A DNA stretch of 7,354 nt from CAYRDK01 sp043819345. Its GTDB lineage: Bacteria; Omnitrophota; Gorgyraeia; Velamenicoccales; Velamenicoccaceae. Location of the stretch: the NCBI GenBank assembly GCA_043819345.1, contig JBDREX010000049.1, positions 1 to 7,354 on the forward strand, read 5' to 3'. Position 1 is the stretch's first letter; each line of letters begins with the position of its first letter. Shown piece by piece: positions 1 through 6,647 of the stretch. The notes beneath the pieces are model-generated. The model ran no database searches and was not told the DNA's origin. It saw only the letters and a program-made list of their open reading frames with translations. A program made the translations under genes and the position numbers.

Positions 1-21
1 TTTAAAAACAATGCTATTGTT
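1..21 (-). terminator. Weak possible terminator after dnaE
   Basis: After the dnaE stop the minus strand has AACAAT, loop AGC, ATTGTT, then further T residues and AAA. The stem is only 6 bp with a single G-C pair, and the T-run totals five including the stem end. This is marginal for an intrinsic terminator and could be chance in AT-rich sequence. The rest of the 44 bases shows nothing else. Confidence 0.2.
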
Positions 22-44
22 ATAAATAGAGTACCAGTGAATAG

Positions 45-3000
45 TTACAACGTCAACAGAAATCTTTCCTCTCCTAAAACCTCCTCAATATCATGAAATA
101 ATTCCACCCTGGGCTGGACAAAAAATTCGCGGGAAACTAAAATTTTTAACCTCTTCTGAGATTCCGTATCTATATGTAAATACACAGGAATATCACCCGG
201 AGAAAGTGCTAACTTCTCTTTCAAGGCAACAAGTTTATTCTCACCCAAGCCGGATAAATCAATGTTAATAGCGCTAATATGCCTATAAGCCTCATCTATC
301 GGCGATATATCTGCAGCTATTATTTTTGGCGCGTCTTCTTTTAATGACAGCCTCCCCTTGATAACAACAACACTATTGGCAATAATATTTCTTGCGGCTT
401 CTTTGTAAGTCCTTGGAAAAACAAGCACTTCAACACTCGCGATCAGATCTTCAACCCTTAAAATGGCCATCTTTTCAGCCTTCGCCCTGGTCATTGTCGC
501 TTTAATTTTATTGATAAAGCCGACAACGGTCACATCGTCACCATCTTTAGCCTGAGCTAAAGCGCTAAGCGAACACGAAGAAAGTTTCTTTAAAAGATGT
601 TCATATCGCGTCAATGGGTGGCCGCTGATATAAAAACCCAGGATATCCTTTTCAAAACTCAACAATTGATTTTCAGGCCATTCCTTGATCTGAGGAATAT
701 CGATCTTAAACCTTTTAAAACCACTTTCTGATAAAACGTCAAGATCAAAAAAAGATAACTGACCACTGTGACGATCCCTATGGGCTTTGGCCGACTGCTC
801 CAAACATTCCCCTAGCACGCTGATCATCTGGCTCCTGTAGAACCCAAAGCAATCCATAGCCCCGCACTTAATAAGGCTTTCAATGACCTTGCGGTTAACA
901 AGCCTCAAATCAACACCCGCGCAAAAATCTTCCAGCGAGGCAAAATCACCTTTTTCTTTTCGGCCTTCAATGATAGAATCAATCGCAAGCTGGCCGACAT
1001 TTTTCACCGCCAAGAGCCCAAAGCGGATCGTTTTTTCATCTTTCACTGTGAATTTAGAGAAACTATCATTAACGCTTGGATTAGAAACAGTTATCCCCAT
1101 GCGCCTGCACTCCTTAACGTATTCAACAACCTTATCCGTGTTTTCTTTTTCACTTGTCAGAAGCGCGGTCATAAACTCAACAGAATAATTCGCTTTCAGA
1201 TAGGCTGTCCTATAGGAAATCAAAGCATACGCTGCAGAATGGCTACGGTTAAAACCATATCCTGAAAAATAATCTATTAAATCAAATACCTTAATAGCTA
1301 TCCTCTTATCAATTTTGTTTTTTAGGCAACCATCAACAAACTGAATACGTTGTTTTTCCATATCCTCAGGAATCTTTTTAGCCATAGCGCGCCGCAACAA
1401 ATCAGCTGAACTCATGCTAAAACTTGCCAACTCAGAAGCAATCTGCATGACCTGTTCCTGATAAACCATAATGCCATAGGTATCCTTTAATATCTTTTCA
1501 AGGCGAGGATGATCATATTTAATTGGCTTCAAACCGTGCTTGCGTTGGATAAAATCATCCAACATCCCACTGCCAATCGGCCCCGGCCGATATAAAGCCA
1601 AAAGAGCGATCAAATCCTCAAAGCGCGAAGGGACAAGCTTCCTTAATAAATCCCTCATCCCTGTACTTTCCAACTGAAAAACACCTATCGTCTGGGCATC
1701 ACACAAAAGAGCAAATGTCTTCGGATCTTCCAGAGAAATGGCATCTATATCAATATCTTCATTACGCGTCCTTTTGATAATCTTTATGGCCTCCGCGATT
1801 ACGGTCAAAGTACGCAATCCCAAAAAATCCATTTTCAGAAGGCCAATCTTTTCCAGCGCCTTCATAGAATACCCGGATGTAATTGTATTCTCATCAAGCT
1901 TGCAAAGTGGCATATAGCTATCCAGAGGCCTATCGCCAATAACAACCCCCGCCGCATGAACAGAAGCATGCCTGGATAAACCTTCGAGAACTCTTGCCTT
2001 ATCAATCAACTCTCTGATCTGAGAATTATTCTGGTATATAGTATTCAATTCATCTGTCTTGAGAGCATCTTCCAGGGTAATACCCAATTCTGCAGGAACA
2101 AGCTTAGCGATCTTATCAACTTCCGCGTAAGGAACACTCATGACACGCCCCACATCGCGAATAACAGCGCGAGCTAACATCGTACCAAAAGTAATAATCT
2201 GGGCCACATTTTGTTTCCCGTATTTCTCAGATACATAATCAATAATCTCCTGCCTTCTTTCAAAACAAAAATCTATATCAATATCCGGCAAGCCAACCCT
2301 CTCAGGATTCAAAAACCTCTCAAAAAGAAGATTGTATTTCAGTGGATCCAATTCTGTGATCCCTAAAAGATAGCTGACCAGACTACCAGCAGCAGACCCT
2401 CGGCCAGGCCCAACAGCAACGCCCTTGCTTTTAGCATGGTGAATAAAATCCCAAACAATAAGAAAATAACTAACAAATCCCATGCTTTCAATTGTCTTAA
2501 GCTCGTGCTCTAATCTTTGATACGTTTGCGGCACAATAGAATCGCCAAAACGTTTCTTTAGCCCCTTGTCGCATAAAGCCCGCAAATATTCTTCTTTTGA
2601 TTGTCCAACCGGAGGTTCATATTGAGGCAAATGAGGTTTGCCAAATTCTAATTTCACATTGCATCTTCCAGCGATCTCAACCGTATTACGAATCGCCTCA
2701 GGTGCGTAATGAAAAAGCCTTGTCATTTCTTCAGGGGTTTTAAAATAAAATTCAGGAGTAGACAGACGCATCCTATTTGGATCGTCTAGAGTCGTCTGTG
2801 TCTGAATGCACAATAAAGCTTCATGAGCATATGAATCTTCTTTTTTCAAATAATGTACATCATTTGTGGCAACTAATGGCAGGCTGAGCTCCTTGGCTAT
2901 TTTCAAAATACCTTCATTAGCCTGAGTCTGTTCGGGGATGAGATTCTCCTGAATCTCAAGATAAAAATTGCCTTTGCCAAGAATCGAGCTAAACTCGTCA

Positions 3001-3485
3001 GCACATTTAATGGCATCATTCAGGCGATTGTCTCTGATTAATGAAGGAATCTCGCCTTTGAGGCAGGCGCTTGTCCCAATTAGGCCCTTAGAATACTGCG
3101 AGAGTGATTCTTTGTCTATTCTTGGCCGATAATAGAATCCTTCCAAATACGCCAAAGATACAAGCTTCATCAAGTTTCGATACCCATCCTCGTCTCTGGC
3201 TAGCAGAATAAAATGATTGGATGTTTCACGAATACCCGTATCCGCTTTATTAAAACGACTTTTTGGCGCAATATAGACTTCGCAACCAATGATCGGCTTA
3301 ATACCTTGTTTATAGGCCTCCTGATAAAAATCAACAGCACCAAACATATTGCCATGATCTGTTATGGCCAATGCCGGCATCTTTAAATCAACGGCTGTTT
3401 TTACGAGTTCTTTGATTCGACAGGCGCCATCTAAAAGGCTATACTGTGAATGGATATGAAGGTGGACAAAATTTGAATGGCTCAT
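45..3485 (-). CDS. dnaE: DNA polymerase III alpha subunit (replicative C-family polymerase)
   Basis: This is the catalytic subunit of the chromosomal replicase, which polymerises DNA in the cytoplasm while held on the beta clamp. The 1146-residue product is about the usual DnaE1 length (E. coli about 1160). An N-terminal PHP domain (about 6-280) carries HxH (H10, H12), D19, H44, E69, H91, C141, D209 and H211. The palm has the PDIDIDF motif (D401, D403) and KMDFLGLRT (D553), matching the E. coli catalytic triad. GPGRGSAAGS (359-368), YRPGP and GYGFNRSHSAAYA (742-754) are typical of the family. A helix-hairpin-helix region lies near 840-880, a probable clamp-binding motif QLSFF at 909-913, and an OB fold near 985-1060. 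The ATG gives the normal DnaE N-terminus just before HLHIH; the Shine-Dalgarno is weak (TGAG). It follows guaA after 167 bp. Identification is secure. The far C-terminus is less conserved and its tau-binding role is only inferred. Confidence 0.98.
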   Translation of the reverse strand: MSHSNFVHLHIHSQYSLLDGACRIKELVKTAVDLKMPALAITDHGNMFGAVDFYQEAYKQGIKPIIGCEVYIAPKSRFNKADTGIRETSNHFILLARDEDGYRNLMKLVSLAYLEGFYYRPRIDKESLSQYSKGLIGTSACLKGEIPSLIRDNRLNDAIKCADEFSSILGKGNFYLEIQENLIPEQTQANEGILKIAKELSLPLVATNDVHYLKKEDSYAHEALLCIQTQTTLDDPNRMRLSTPEFYFKTPEEMTRLFHYAPEAIRNTVEIAGRCNVKLEFGKPHLPQYEPPVGQSKEEYLRALCDKGLKKRFGDSIVPQTYQRLEHELKTIESMGFVSYFLIVWDFIHHAKSKGVAVGPGRGSAAGSLVSYLLGITELDPLKYNLLFERFLNPERVGLPDIDIDFCFERRQEIIDYVSEKYGKQNVAQIITFGTMLARAVIRDVGRVMSVPYAEVDKIAKLVPAELGITLEDALKTDELNTIYQNNSQIRELIDKARVLEGLSRHASVHAAGVVIGDRPLDSYMPLCKLDENTITSGYSMKALEKIGLLKMDFLGLRTLTVIAEAIKIIKRTRNEDIDIDAISLEDPKTFALLCDAQTIGVFQLESTGMRDLLRKLVPSRFEDLIALLALYRPGPIGSGMLDDFIQRKHGLKPIKYDHPRLEKILKDTYGIMVYQEQVMQIASELASFSMSSADLLRRAMAKKIPEDMEKQRIQFVDGCLKNKIDKRIAIKVFDLIDYFSGYGFNRSHSAAYALISYRTAYLKANYSVEFMTALLTSEKENTDKVVEYVKECRRMGITVSNPSVNDSFSKFTVKDEKTIRFGLLAVKNVGQLAIDSIIEGRKEKGDFASLEDFCAGVDLRLVNRKVIESLIKCGAMDCFGFYRSQMISVLGECLEQSAKAHRDRHSGQLSFFDLDVLSESGFKRFKIDIPQIKEWPENQLLSFEKDILGFYISGHPLTRYEHLLKKLSSCSLSALAQAKDGDDVTVVGFINKIKATMTRAKAEKMAILRVEDLIASVEVLVFPRTYKEAARNIIANSVVVIKGRLSLKEDAPKIIAADISPIDEAYRHISAINIDLSGLGENKLVALKEKLALSPGDIPVYLHIDTESQKRLKILVSREFFVQPRVELFHDIEEVLGEERFLLTL

Positions 3486-3652
3486 TTAACTCATTTGAAG
3501 CGTCTGTTCTCACACAGCACTTCTCCGCATACAATCGATTACTTTTCTTGCTTAAACAACACACTTCGCGCATACCTTTACTATGTAGTGATACGCGCAC
3601 TTACCAGCTCAGAGCTCATCTATCCTGCTCAAGCGACACGTAGCGCAAAACC
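3486..3652. other. guaA-dnaE intergenic region with small inverted repeats
   Basis: This 167-bp spacer holds no credible gene. Visible structure includes an imperfect hairpin at 3568-3598 (GCGC arms, an A-C mismatch, a three-base bulge, then an ACTA/TAGT core), the 11-bp near-palindrome AGCTCAGAGCT at 3606-3616 and the palindrome AATCGATT at 3533-3540. None is followed by a T-tract in the minus direction, so I see no intrinsic terminator after guaA. I also find no convincing -35/-10 pair for dnaE. It may be an ordinary spacer, a promoter region of unfamiliar type, or a copy of a genome-wide palindromic repeat. Confidence 0.4.
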
Positions 3653-5326
3653 CTATTCCCATTCAATCGTTGAAGGAGGCTTAGAGCTTATATCATAAAC
3701 AACACGATTGATACCCTCAACCTCGTTAATAATCTTATTGGAAACTTTTCCTAAGAAATCATGGTCTAATTTTACCCAATCAGCAGTCATTCCATCAGAA
3801 CTGGAAACACAACGCAATGCTATCGTATTCTCATAGGTACGCTCATCGCCCATAACACCAACGCTTTTCACAGGCAAAAGAACCGCGAAAGACTGCCACA
3901 CTTTATCATACAAACCAGCTTTTCTTATCTCATTAATAAAAATCTCATCCGTCTTTCTTAAGATTTCTAATTTCTCAAGTGTAACTTCTCCAATAATGCG
4001 AATAGCCAGGCCCGGTCCAGGGAAAGGCTGCCTATTAATAACTTCAGGCGGCAAACCTAACTGCTTAGCTAAGTCCCTAACCTCATCTTTGAAAAGCTGT
4101 CGCAATGGTTCAATTAAGTCCAGCTTCATCCGTTCAGGCAACCCGCCAACATTATGATGTGTTTTTATTTTTGCTGATGGCGAACCCGTTACCGAAACAG
4201 ATTCAATGACATCCGGATACAACGTTCCCTGCGCCAAAAACTTCACCCTTTTAATCTTTTTTGCTTCTTCTTCAAAAACTTTTACAAATTCATCGCCAAT
4301 ATTTTTTCTCTTCTGTTCAGGGTCAATAACGCCAACAAGCCTCTTCATAAAACGTTTCCTGGCATTAACGAAATCAAGATTCATGTGAAAATTGCCACGA
4401 AAAATCTCTTTAATCTCTTCTGGTTCTTTGTTTCTCATTAAACCATTATCCACAAAAATACATCTTAACTGCCGCCCGATCGCTCTATGGATAAGAACAG
4501 CAGCAACAGCAGAATCAACTCCGCCGCTTAGGCCACATACAACACTATTGTTACCAACTTTTTCACGAATGTCTTCAACCGTTTTTTTAATAAAAGAACT
4601 CATTTCCCAGCTTGGCCGGCAACGACAGATCCTATAAAGGAAATTAGAGATAATCTGATTACCATGAGCCGTATGGACAACTTCAGGATGAAACTGAACT
4701 CCAAAAATCTTGCGATTCTTATCACAAAAACCCGCATTGGGAGTGCTCAGAGTATGAGCAATGGAACGGAAACCTTTCGGTAAAGTTGAAACATAGTCGC
4801 CATGGCTCATCCATGAGGTAATATTACCAGGCAATCCGTTAAAAAAATCAGAATGATCATCTATAAAAAGCTCTTGCCTTCCAAACTCACGCTCTTTCGT
4901 ACGCCTGACATTGCTTCCAAAAAACTGAGCAATCAACTGTTGTCCATAGCAAATACCTAAAATGGGAATGTCGAGCTTAAAAATACCTTTATCACATTTT
5001 GGGCTATTCTTATCATAAACACTCGCGGGCCCTCCGGACAAAATAATCCCTCTAGGAGACATCTTTTCAAGTTCCTGAGCAGAAATGGTATGAGGAACAA
5101 TTGTACTGTAAACTTTATTTTCACGAATACGACGAGCAATCAATTGTGTATACTGAGAACCAAAATCTAAAATAATAACAGAGTTTCTCTGTCCTGACGA
5201 AGGATGGGGTTTAATTTTAATTTTTTTAGATTTCGCAACAAACGTTTTTTTAAATCTGCGCGTAATCTTCGCCATTTTCTTCTTAATAACAGTTTTCTTC
5301 TCTTTTCTTTTTTTTACAACTTTCAT
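3653..5326 (-). CDS. guaA: GMP synthase (glutamine-hydrolysing) with a basic N-terminal extension
   Basis: The enzyme converts XMP to GMP using ATP and ammonia released from glutamine, the last step of de novo guanine nucleotide synthesis. The class I amidotransferase domain (about 48-235) has SGGP (97-100), the nucleophile C126 in GICYGQQ, and H213/E215 in FHPEV. The ATP pyrophosphatase domain carries the P-loop SGGVDS (267-272). The C-terminal dimerisation domain contains QPFPGPGLAIR (433-443) and ends in the typical KPPSTIEWE. At 557 residues it is about 30-45 longer than usual. The excess is an N-terminal tail (1-47) with 17 Lys, 4 Arg and one acidic residue. The chosen ATG has a purine-rich AAAGAG 8 bases upstream. 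Met18 is an alternative start, and no ATG, GTG or TTG lies between it and the amidotransferase domain, so at least 30 tail residues remain. The gene starts 25 bp after guaB3, so co-transcription is likely. Confidence 0.97.
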   Translation of the reverse strand: MKVVKKRKEKKTVIKKKMAKITRRFKKTFVAKSKKIKIKPHPSSGQRNSVIILDFGSQYTQLIARRIRENKVYSTIVPHTISAQELEKMSPRGIILSGGPASVYDKNSPKCDKGIFKLDIPILGICYGQQLIAQFFGSNVRRTKEREFGRQELFIDDHSDFFNGLPGNITSWMSHGDYVSTLPKGFRSIAHTLSTPNAGFCDKNRKIFGVQFHPEVVHTAHGNQIISNFLYRICRCRPSWEMSSFIKKTVEDIREKVGNNSVVCGLSGGVDSAVAAVLIHRAIGRQLRCIFVDNGLMRNKEPEEIKEIFRGNFHMNLDFVNARKRFMKRLVGVIDPEQKRKNIGDEFVKVFEEEAKKIKRVKFLAQGTLYPDVIESVSVTGSPSAKIKTHHNVGGLPERMKLDLIEPLRQLFKDEVRDLAKQLGLPPEVINRQPFPGPGLAIRIIGEVTLEKLEILRKTDEIFINEIRKAGLYDKVWQSFAVLLPVKSVGVMGDERTYENTIALRCVSSSDGMTADWVKLDHDFLGKVSNKIINEVEGINRVVYDISSKPPSTIEWE

Positions 5327-5334
5327 ATCGTCAT

Positions 5335-5340
5335 CTCTTT
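5335..5340 (-). promoter_or_regulatory. Weak Shine-Dalgarno site of guaA
   Basis: The minus strand reads AAAGAG, ending 8 bases before the ATG at 5326, inside the 25-bp gap after the guaB3 stop. It favours the upstream ATG, and so the full 47-residue basic tail, over Met18 at 5275. Met18 has only a purine-rich AAGAAG before it. The evidence does not exclude the shorter form. Confidence 0.45.
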
Positions 5341-5351
5341 CTGTTAAGATC

Positions 5352-6512
5352 TTATTTTCCCATTCCGACCCGCTGAACGACCTGAAAAATCTTCCCTTCT
5401 GTTTGAATAGAAGGAGCGATTATAATTTCTGTGACGTGCATATCTTTAATCGTAGCAGCACCCAAACATCCCATAGATGTTGTCAAAGCGCCCATAAGAT
5501 TCTGAGAACCATCATCAACTTTAGCCGGGCCAAATAAGATTTCCTCCAAAGCACCCGTTGAACCAACATAAATCCTTGTACCACGTGGTAAATTTGCATG
5601 CGACGTTGCCATGCCCCAGTGATACCCTCTTCCAGGAGCTTCAACAGCCTTAGCGAAAGCTGAACCAACCATAACAGCATCCGCGCCACTGGCAAATGCC
5701 TTGCAGATTTCACCACCTATGCGCATACCACCATCTGTTATGATGGGAATATAACGGCCTGTCCGTTTAAAAAAATAATCCCGCGCGGCTGCAGCATCAA
5801 TCGTAGAAGTAACCTGAGGAACACCTATTCCCAAAACACCTCTTGTCGTACATGCAGCTCCAGGGCCAATACCAATCAAAAGCCCAGCAGCTCCTGTCTC
5901 AAGCAATTCCATCGTCACTTCATATGTAACGCAATTGCCGATAATTATAGGAACTTTTGTGCTTGAACATAATTTTTTCAAATCCAAAGGCTTATAGCTC
6001 TTGGACACGTGCTTCACAGTCGTCACCGTGGATTGAACAATAAAAATATCCACTCCCGCCTCTTGCGCGATAGCAACAAATCTCTCGGCGTTCTGAGGAA
6101 TACAACTAACAACGGCAGGCGCCTTTTTCTTTTTAATCTCTTCAATGCGAGCGGCAACTAATTTTTCCTTAACAGGTTTCAAATAAACTTCCTGAACTAA
6201 TTTCGTTGCCTCTTGGGGAGACGCCTTAGCAATACTTTCCAAAACCTCATCAGGCTTTTCATAGCGGGTCTGAATACCATCCAAATTTAAAACTGCGATT
6301 CCACCCAAACGCCCCATTTCCACGGCAAACTTCACATCAACAACTCCATCCATCGCAGCCGCTAAAATAGGAACTTTATATCGTTTTCCGGCAATTTCCC
6401 AAGAAGGGTCAACATCCTGGGGATTCCTGGTAATCATGCCCGGAACTAGCGCAATTTCATCAAAACCATAACATTTTCTTGCTCGCCTATTAATTCCAAT
6501 CCACTCTCCCAT
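5352..6512 (-). CDS. guaB3: GuaB3-type IMP dehydrogenase, lacking CBS domains
   Basis: This is a member of the IMPDH/GMP reductase family that probably oxidises IMP to XMP with NAD+, supplying GuaA. The 386-residue TIM barrel has the catalytic loop GIGPGAACTTRGVLGIGVPQ (214-233) with Cys221 as the covalent nucleophile, GNCVTYE (192-198), and the phosphate-binding segment starting DGGMRIGG (260-267) followed by MVGS (281-284). The flap-side segment APGRGYHWGMATSHANLPRG (292-311) and the C-terminus APSIQTEGKIFQVVQRVGMGK resemble cyanobacterial GuaB3 as I remember it. The roughly 120-residue CBS pair of canonical GuaB is absent; a short helical linker (about 90-130) takes its place. Length matches GuaB3 (about 375-390) rather than GuaB (about 490). 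The ATG start is supported by a strong AGGAG 8 bases upstream. Cyanobacterial GuaB3 has reported IMPDH activity, while the actinobacterial role is unclear. The guaA neighbour favours IMPDH here. A GMP reductase role is less likely. Confidence 0.94.
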   Translation of the reverse strand: MGEWIGINRRARKCYGFDEIALVPGMITRNPQDVDPSWEIAGKRYKVPILAAAMDGVVDVKFAVEMGRLGGIAVLNLDGIQTRYEKPDEVLESIAKASPQEATKLVQEVYLKPVKEKLVAARIEEIKKKKAPAVVSCIPQNAERFVAIAQEAGVDIFIVQSTVTTVKHVSKSYKPLDLKKLCSSTKVPIIIGNCVTYEVTMELLETGAAGLLIGIGPGAACTTRGVLGIGVPQVTSTIDAAAARDYFFKRTGRYIPIITDGGMRIGGEICKAFASGADAVMVGSAFAKAVEAPGRGYHWGMATSHANLPRGTRIYVGSTGALEEILFGPAKVDDGSQNLMGALTTSMGCLGAATIKDMHVTEIIIAPSIQTEGKIFQVVQRVGMGK

Positions 6513-6519
6513 TTCTGAT

Positions 6520-6526
6520 TCTCCTA
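6520..6526 (-). promoter_or_regulatory. Shine-Dalgarno site of guaB3
   Basis: The minus strand reads TAGGAGA here, with the AGGAG core ending 8 bases before the ATG at 6512. It is the clearest ribosome-binding site in the window and fixes the guaB3 start. It lies only a few bases after the 3' side of the leader hairpin at 6532-6567, so the hairpin could influence access to it. Confidence 0.85.
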
Positions 6527-6531
6527 AATGA

Positions 6532-6567
6532 GCGCATAACTTGCGAATACCTGAAAGTTATCTGCGC
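6532..6567 (-). promoter_or_regulatory. Leader hairpin just upstream of the guaB3 ribosome-binding site
   Basis: On the minus strand GCGCAGATAACTT is followed by a 12-base loop and then AAGTTATGCGC. The arms pair over 11 base pairs with a single two-base bulge. No U-tract follows the stem, so it is not an intrinsic terminator. It lies 5 bases before the guaB3 Shine-Dalgarno motif. The position suggests control of guaB3 translation or mRNA stability, or an operator for a DNA-binding protein, but neither is shown. I do not recognise it as a guanine, xanthine, PRPP or preQ1 riboswitch. Confidence 0.5.
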
Positions 6568-6580
6568 GAATTACCTCCGA

Positions 6581-6610
6581 AGCATAAAAAAATTCATTTT
6601 TTACTGCCAG
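6581..6610 (-). promoter_or_regulatory. Possible sigma-70-type promoter for guaB3-guaA
   Basis: The minus strand shows CTGGCA (4 of 6 to TTGACA) at 6610-6605, an 18-base AT-rich spacer, and TATGCT (4 of 6 to TATAAT) at 6586-6581. Transcription would begin near 6574, giving a leader of about 60 bases that opens almost directly into the hairpin at 6567-6532. The match is modest and the region is AT-rich, so a chance hit is quite possible. Confidence 0.25.
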
Positions 6611-6647
6611 GGAGTTGATGTTTTTAATGACAATATCTATATTAATT

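Noticed and set aside
883..1188. A 101-codon plus-strand ORF antisense to dnaE
   Set aside because: It is a shadow of the conserved dnaE reading frame. Its composition is Ser/Thr/Phe-rich as expected for antisense frames, and no ribosome-binding site is evident.
3581..3619. A 12-codon minus-strand ORF (MSSELVSARITT) between guaA and dnaE with AGGA just upstream
   Set aside because: The spacing from AGGA to ATG is too short, no regulatory codon run is present, and no terminator or attenuator hairpin follows, so a leader peptide is not supported.
3486..3652. A tRNA hidden in the guaA-dnaE spacer
   Set aside because: Neither strand shows a T-loop GTTCRANNC, a seven-base acceptor stem, or a cloverleaf arrangement.
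3446..3698. Two short plus-strand ORFs over the guaA-dnaE junction
   Set aside because: They overlap the ends of two secure genes in antisense, have no ribosome-binding site or recognisable domain, and look like chance open frames.
4447..4455. A perfect DnaA-box sequence, TTATCCACA
   Set aside because: It lies inside guaA where it encodes part of the conserved FVDNGL motif, is single, and has no neighbouring boxes or AT-rich unwinding region, so protein constraint and chance explain it.
6587..6604. A6-TGAA-T7 hairpin as a terminator for the response regulator gene
   Set aside because: The stem is purely A-T and too weak for intrinsic termination. It is better explained as an AT-rich promoter spacer or simple sequence.
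6524..6647. An open minus-strand frame across the whole spacer before guaB3, ending in a TAG that overlaps the guaB3 Shine-Dalgarno
   Set aside because: It has no ATG, GTG or TTG. Only a CTG or ATT could start it, and neither has a properly spaced ribosome-binding site. An open stretch of this length is expected by chance now and then.
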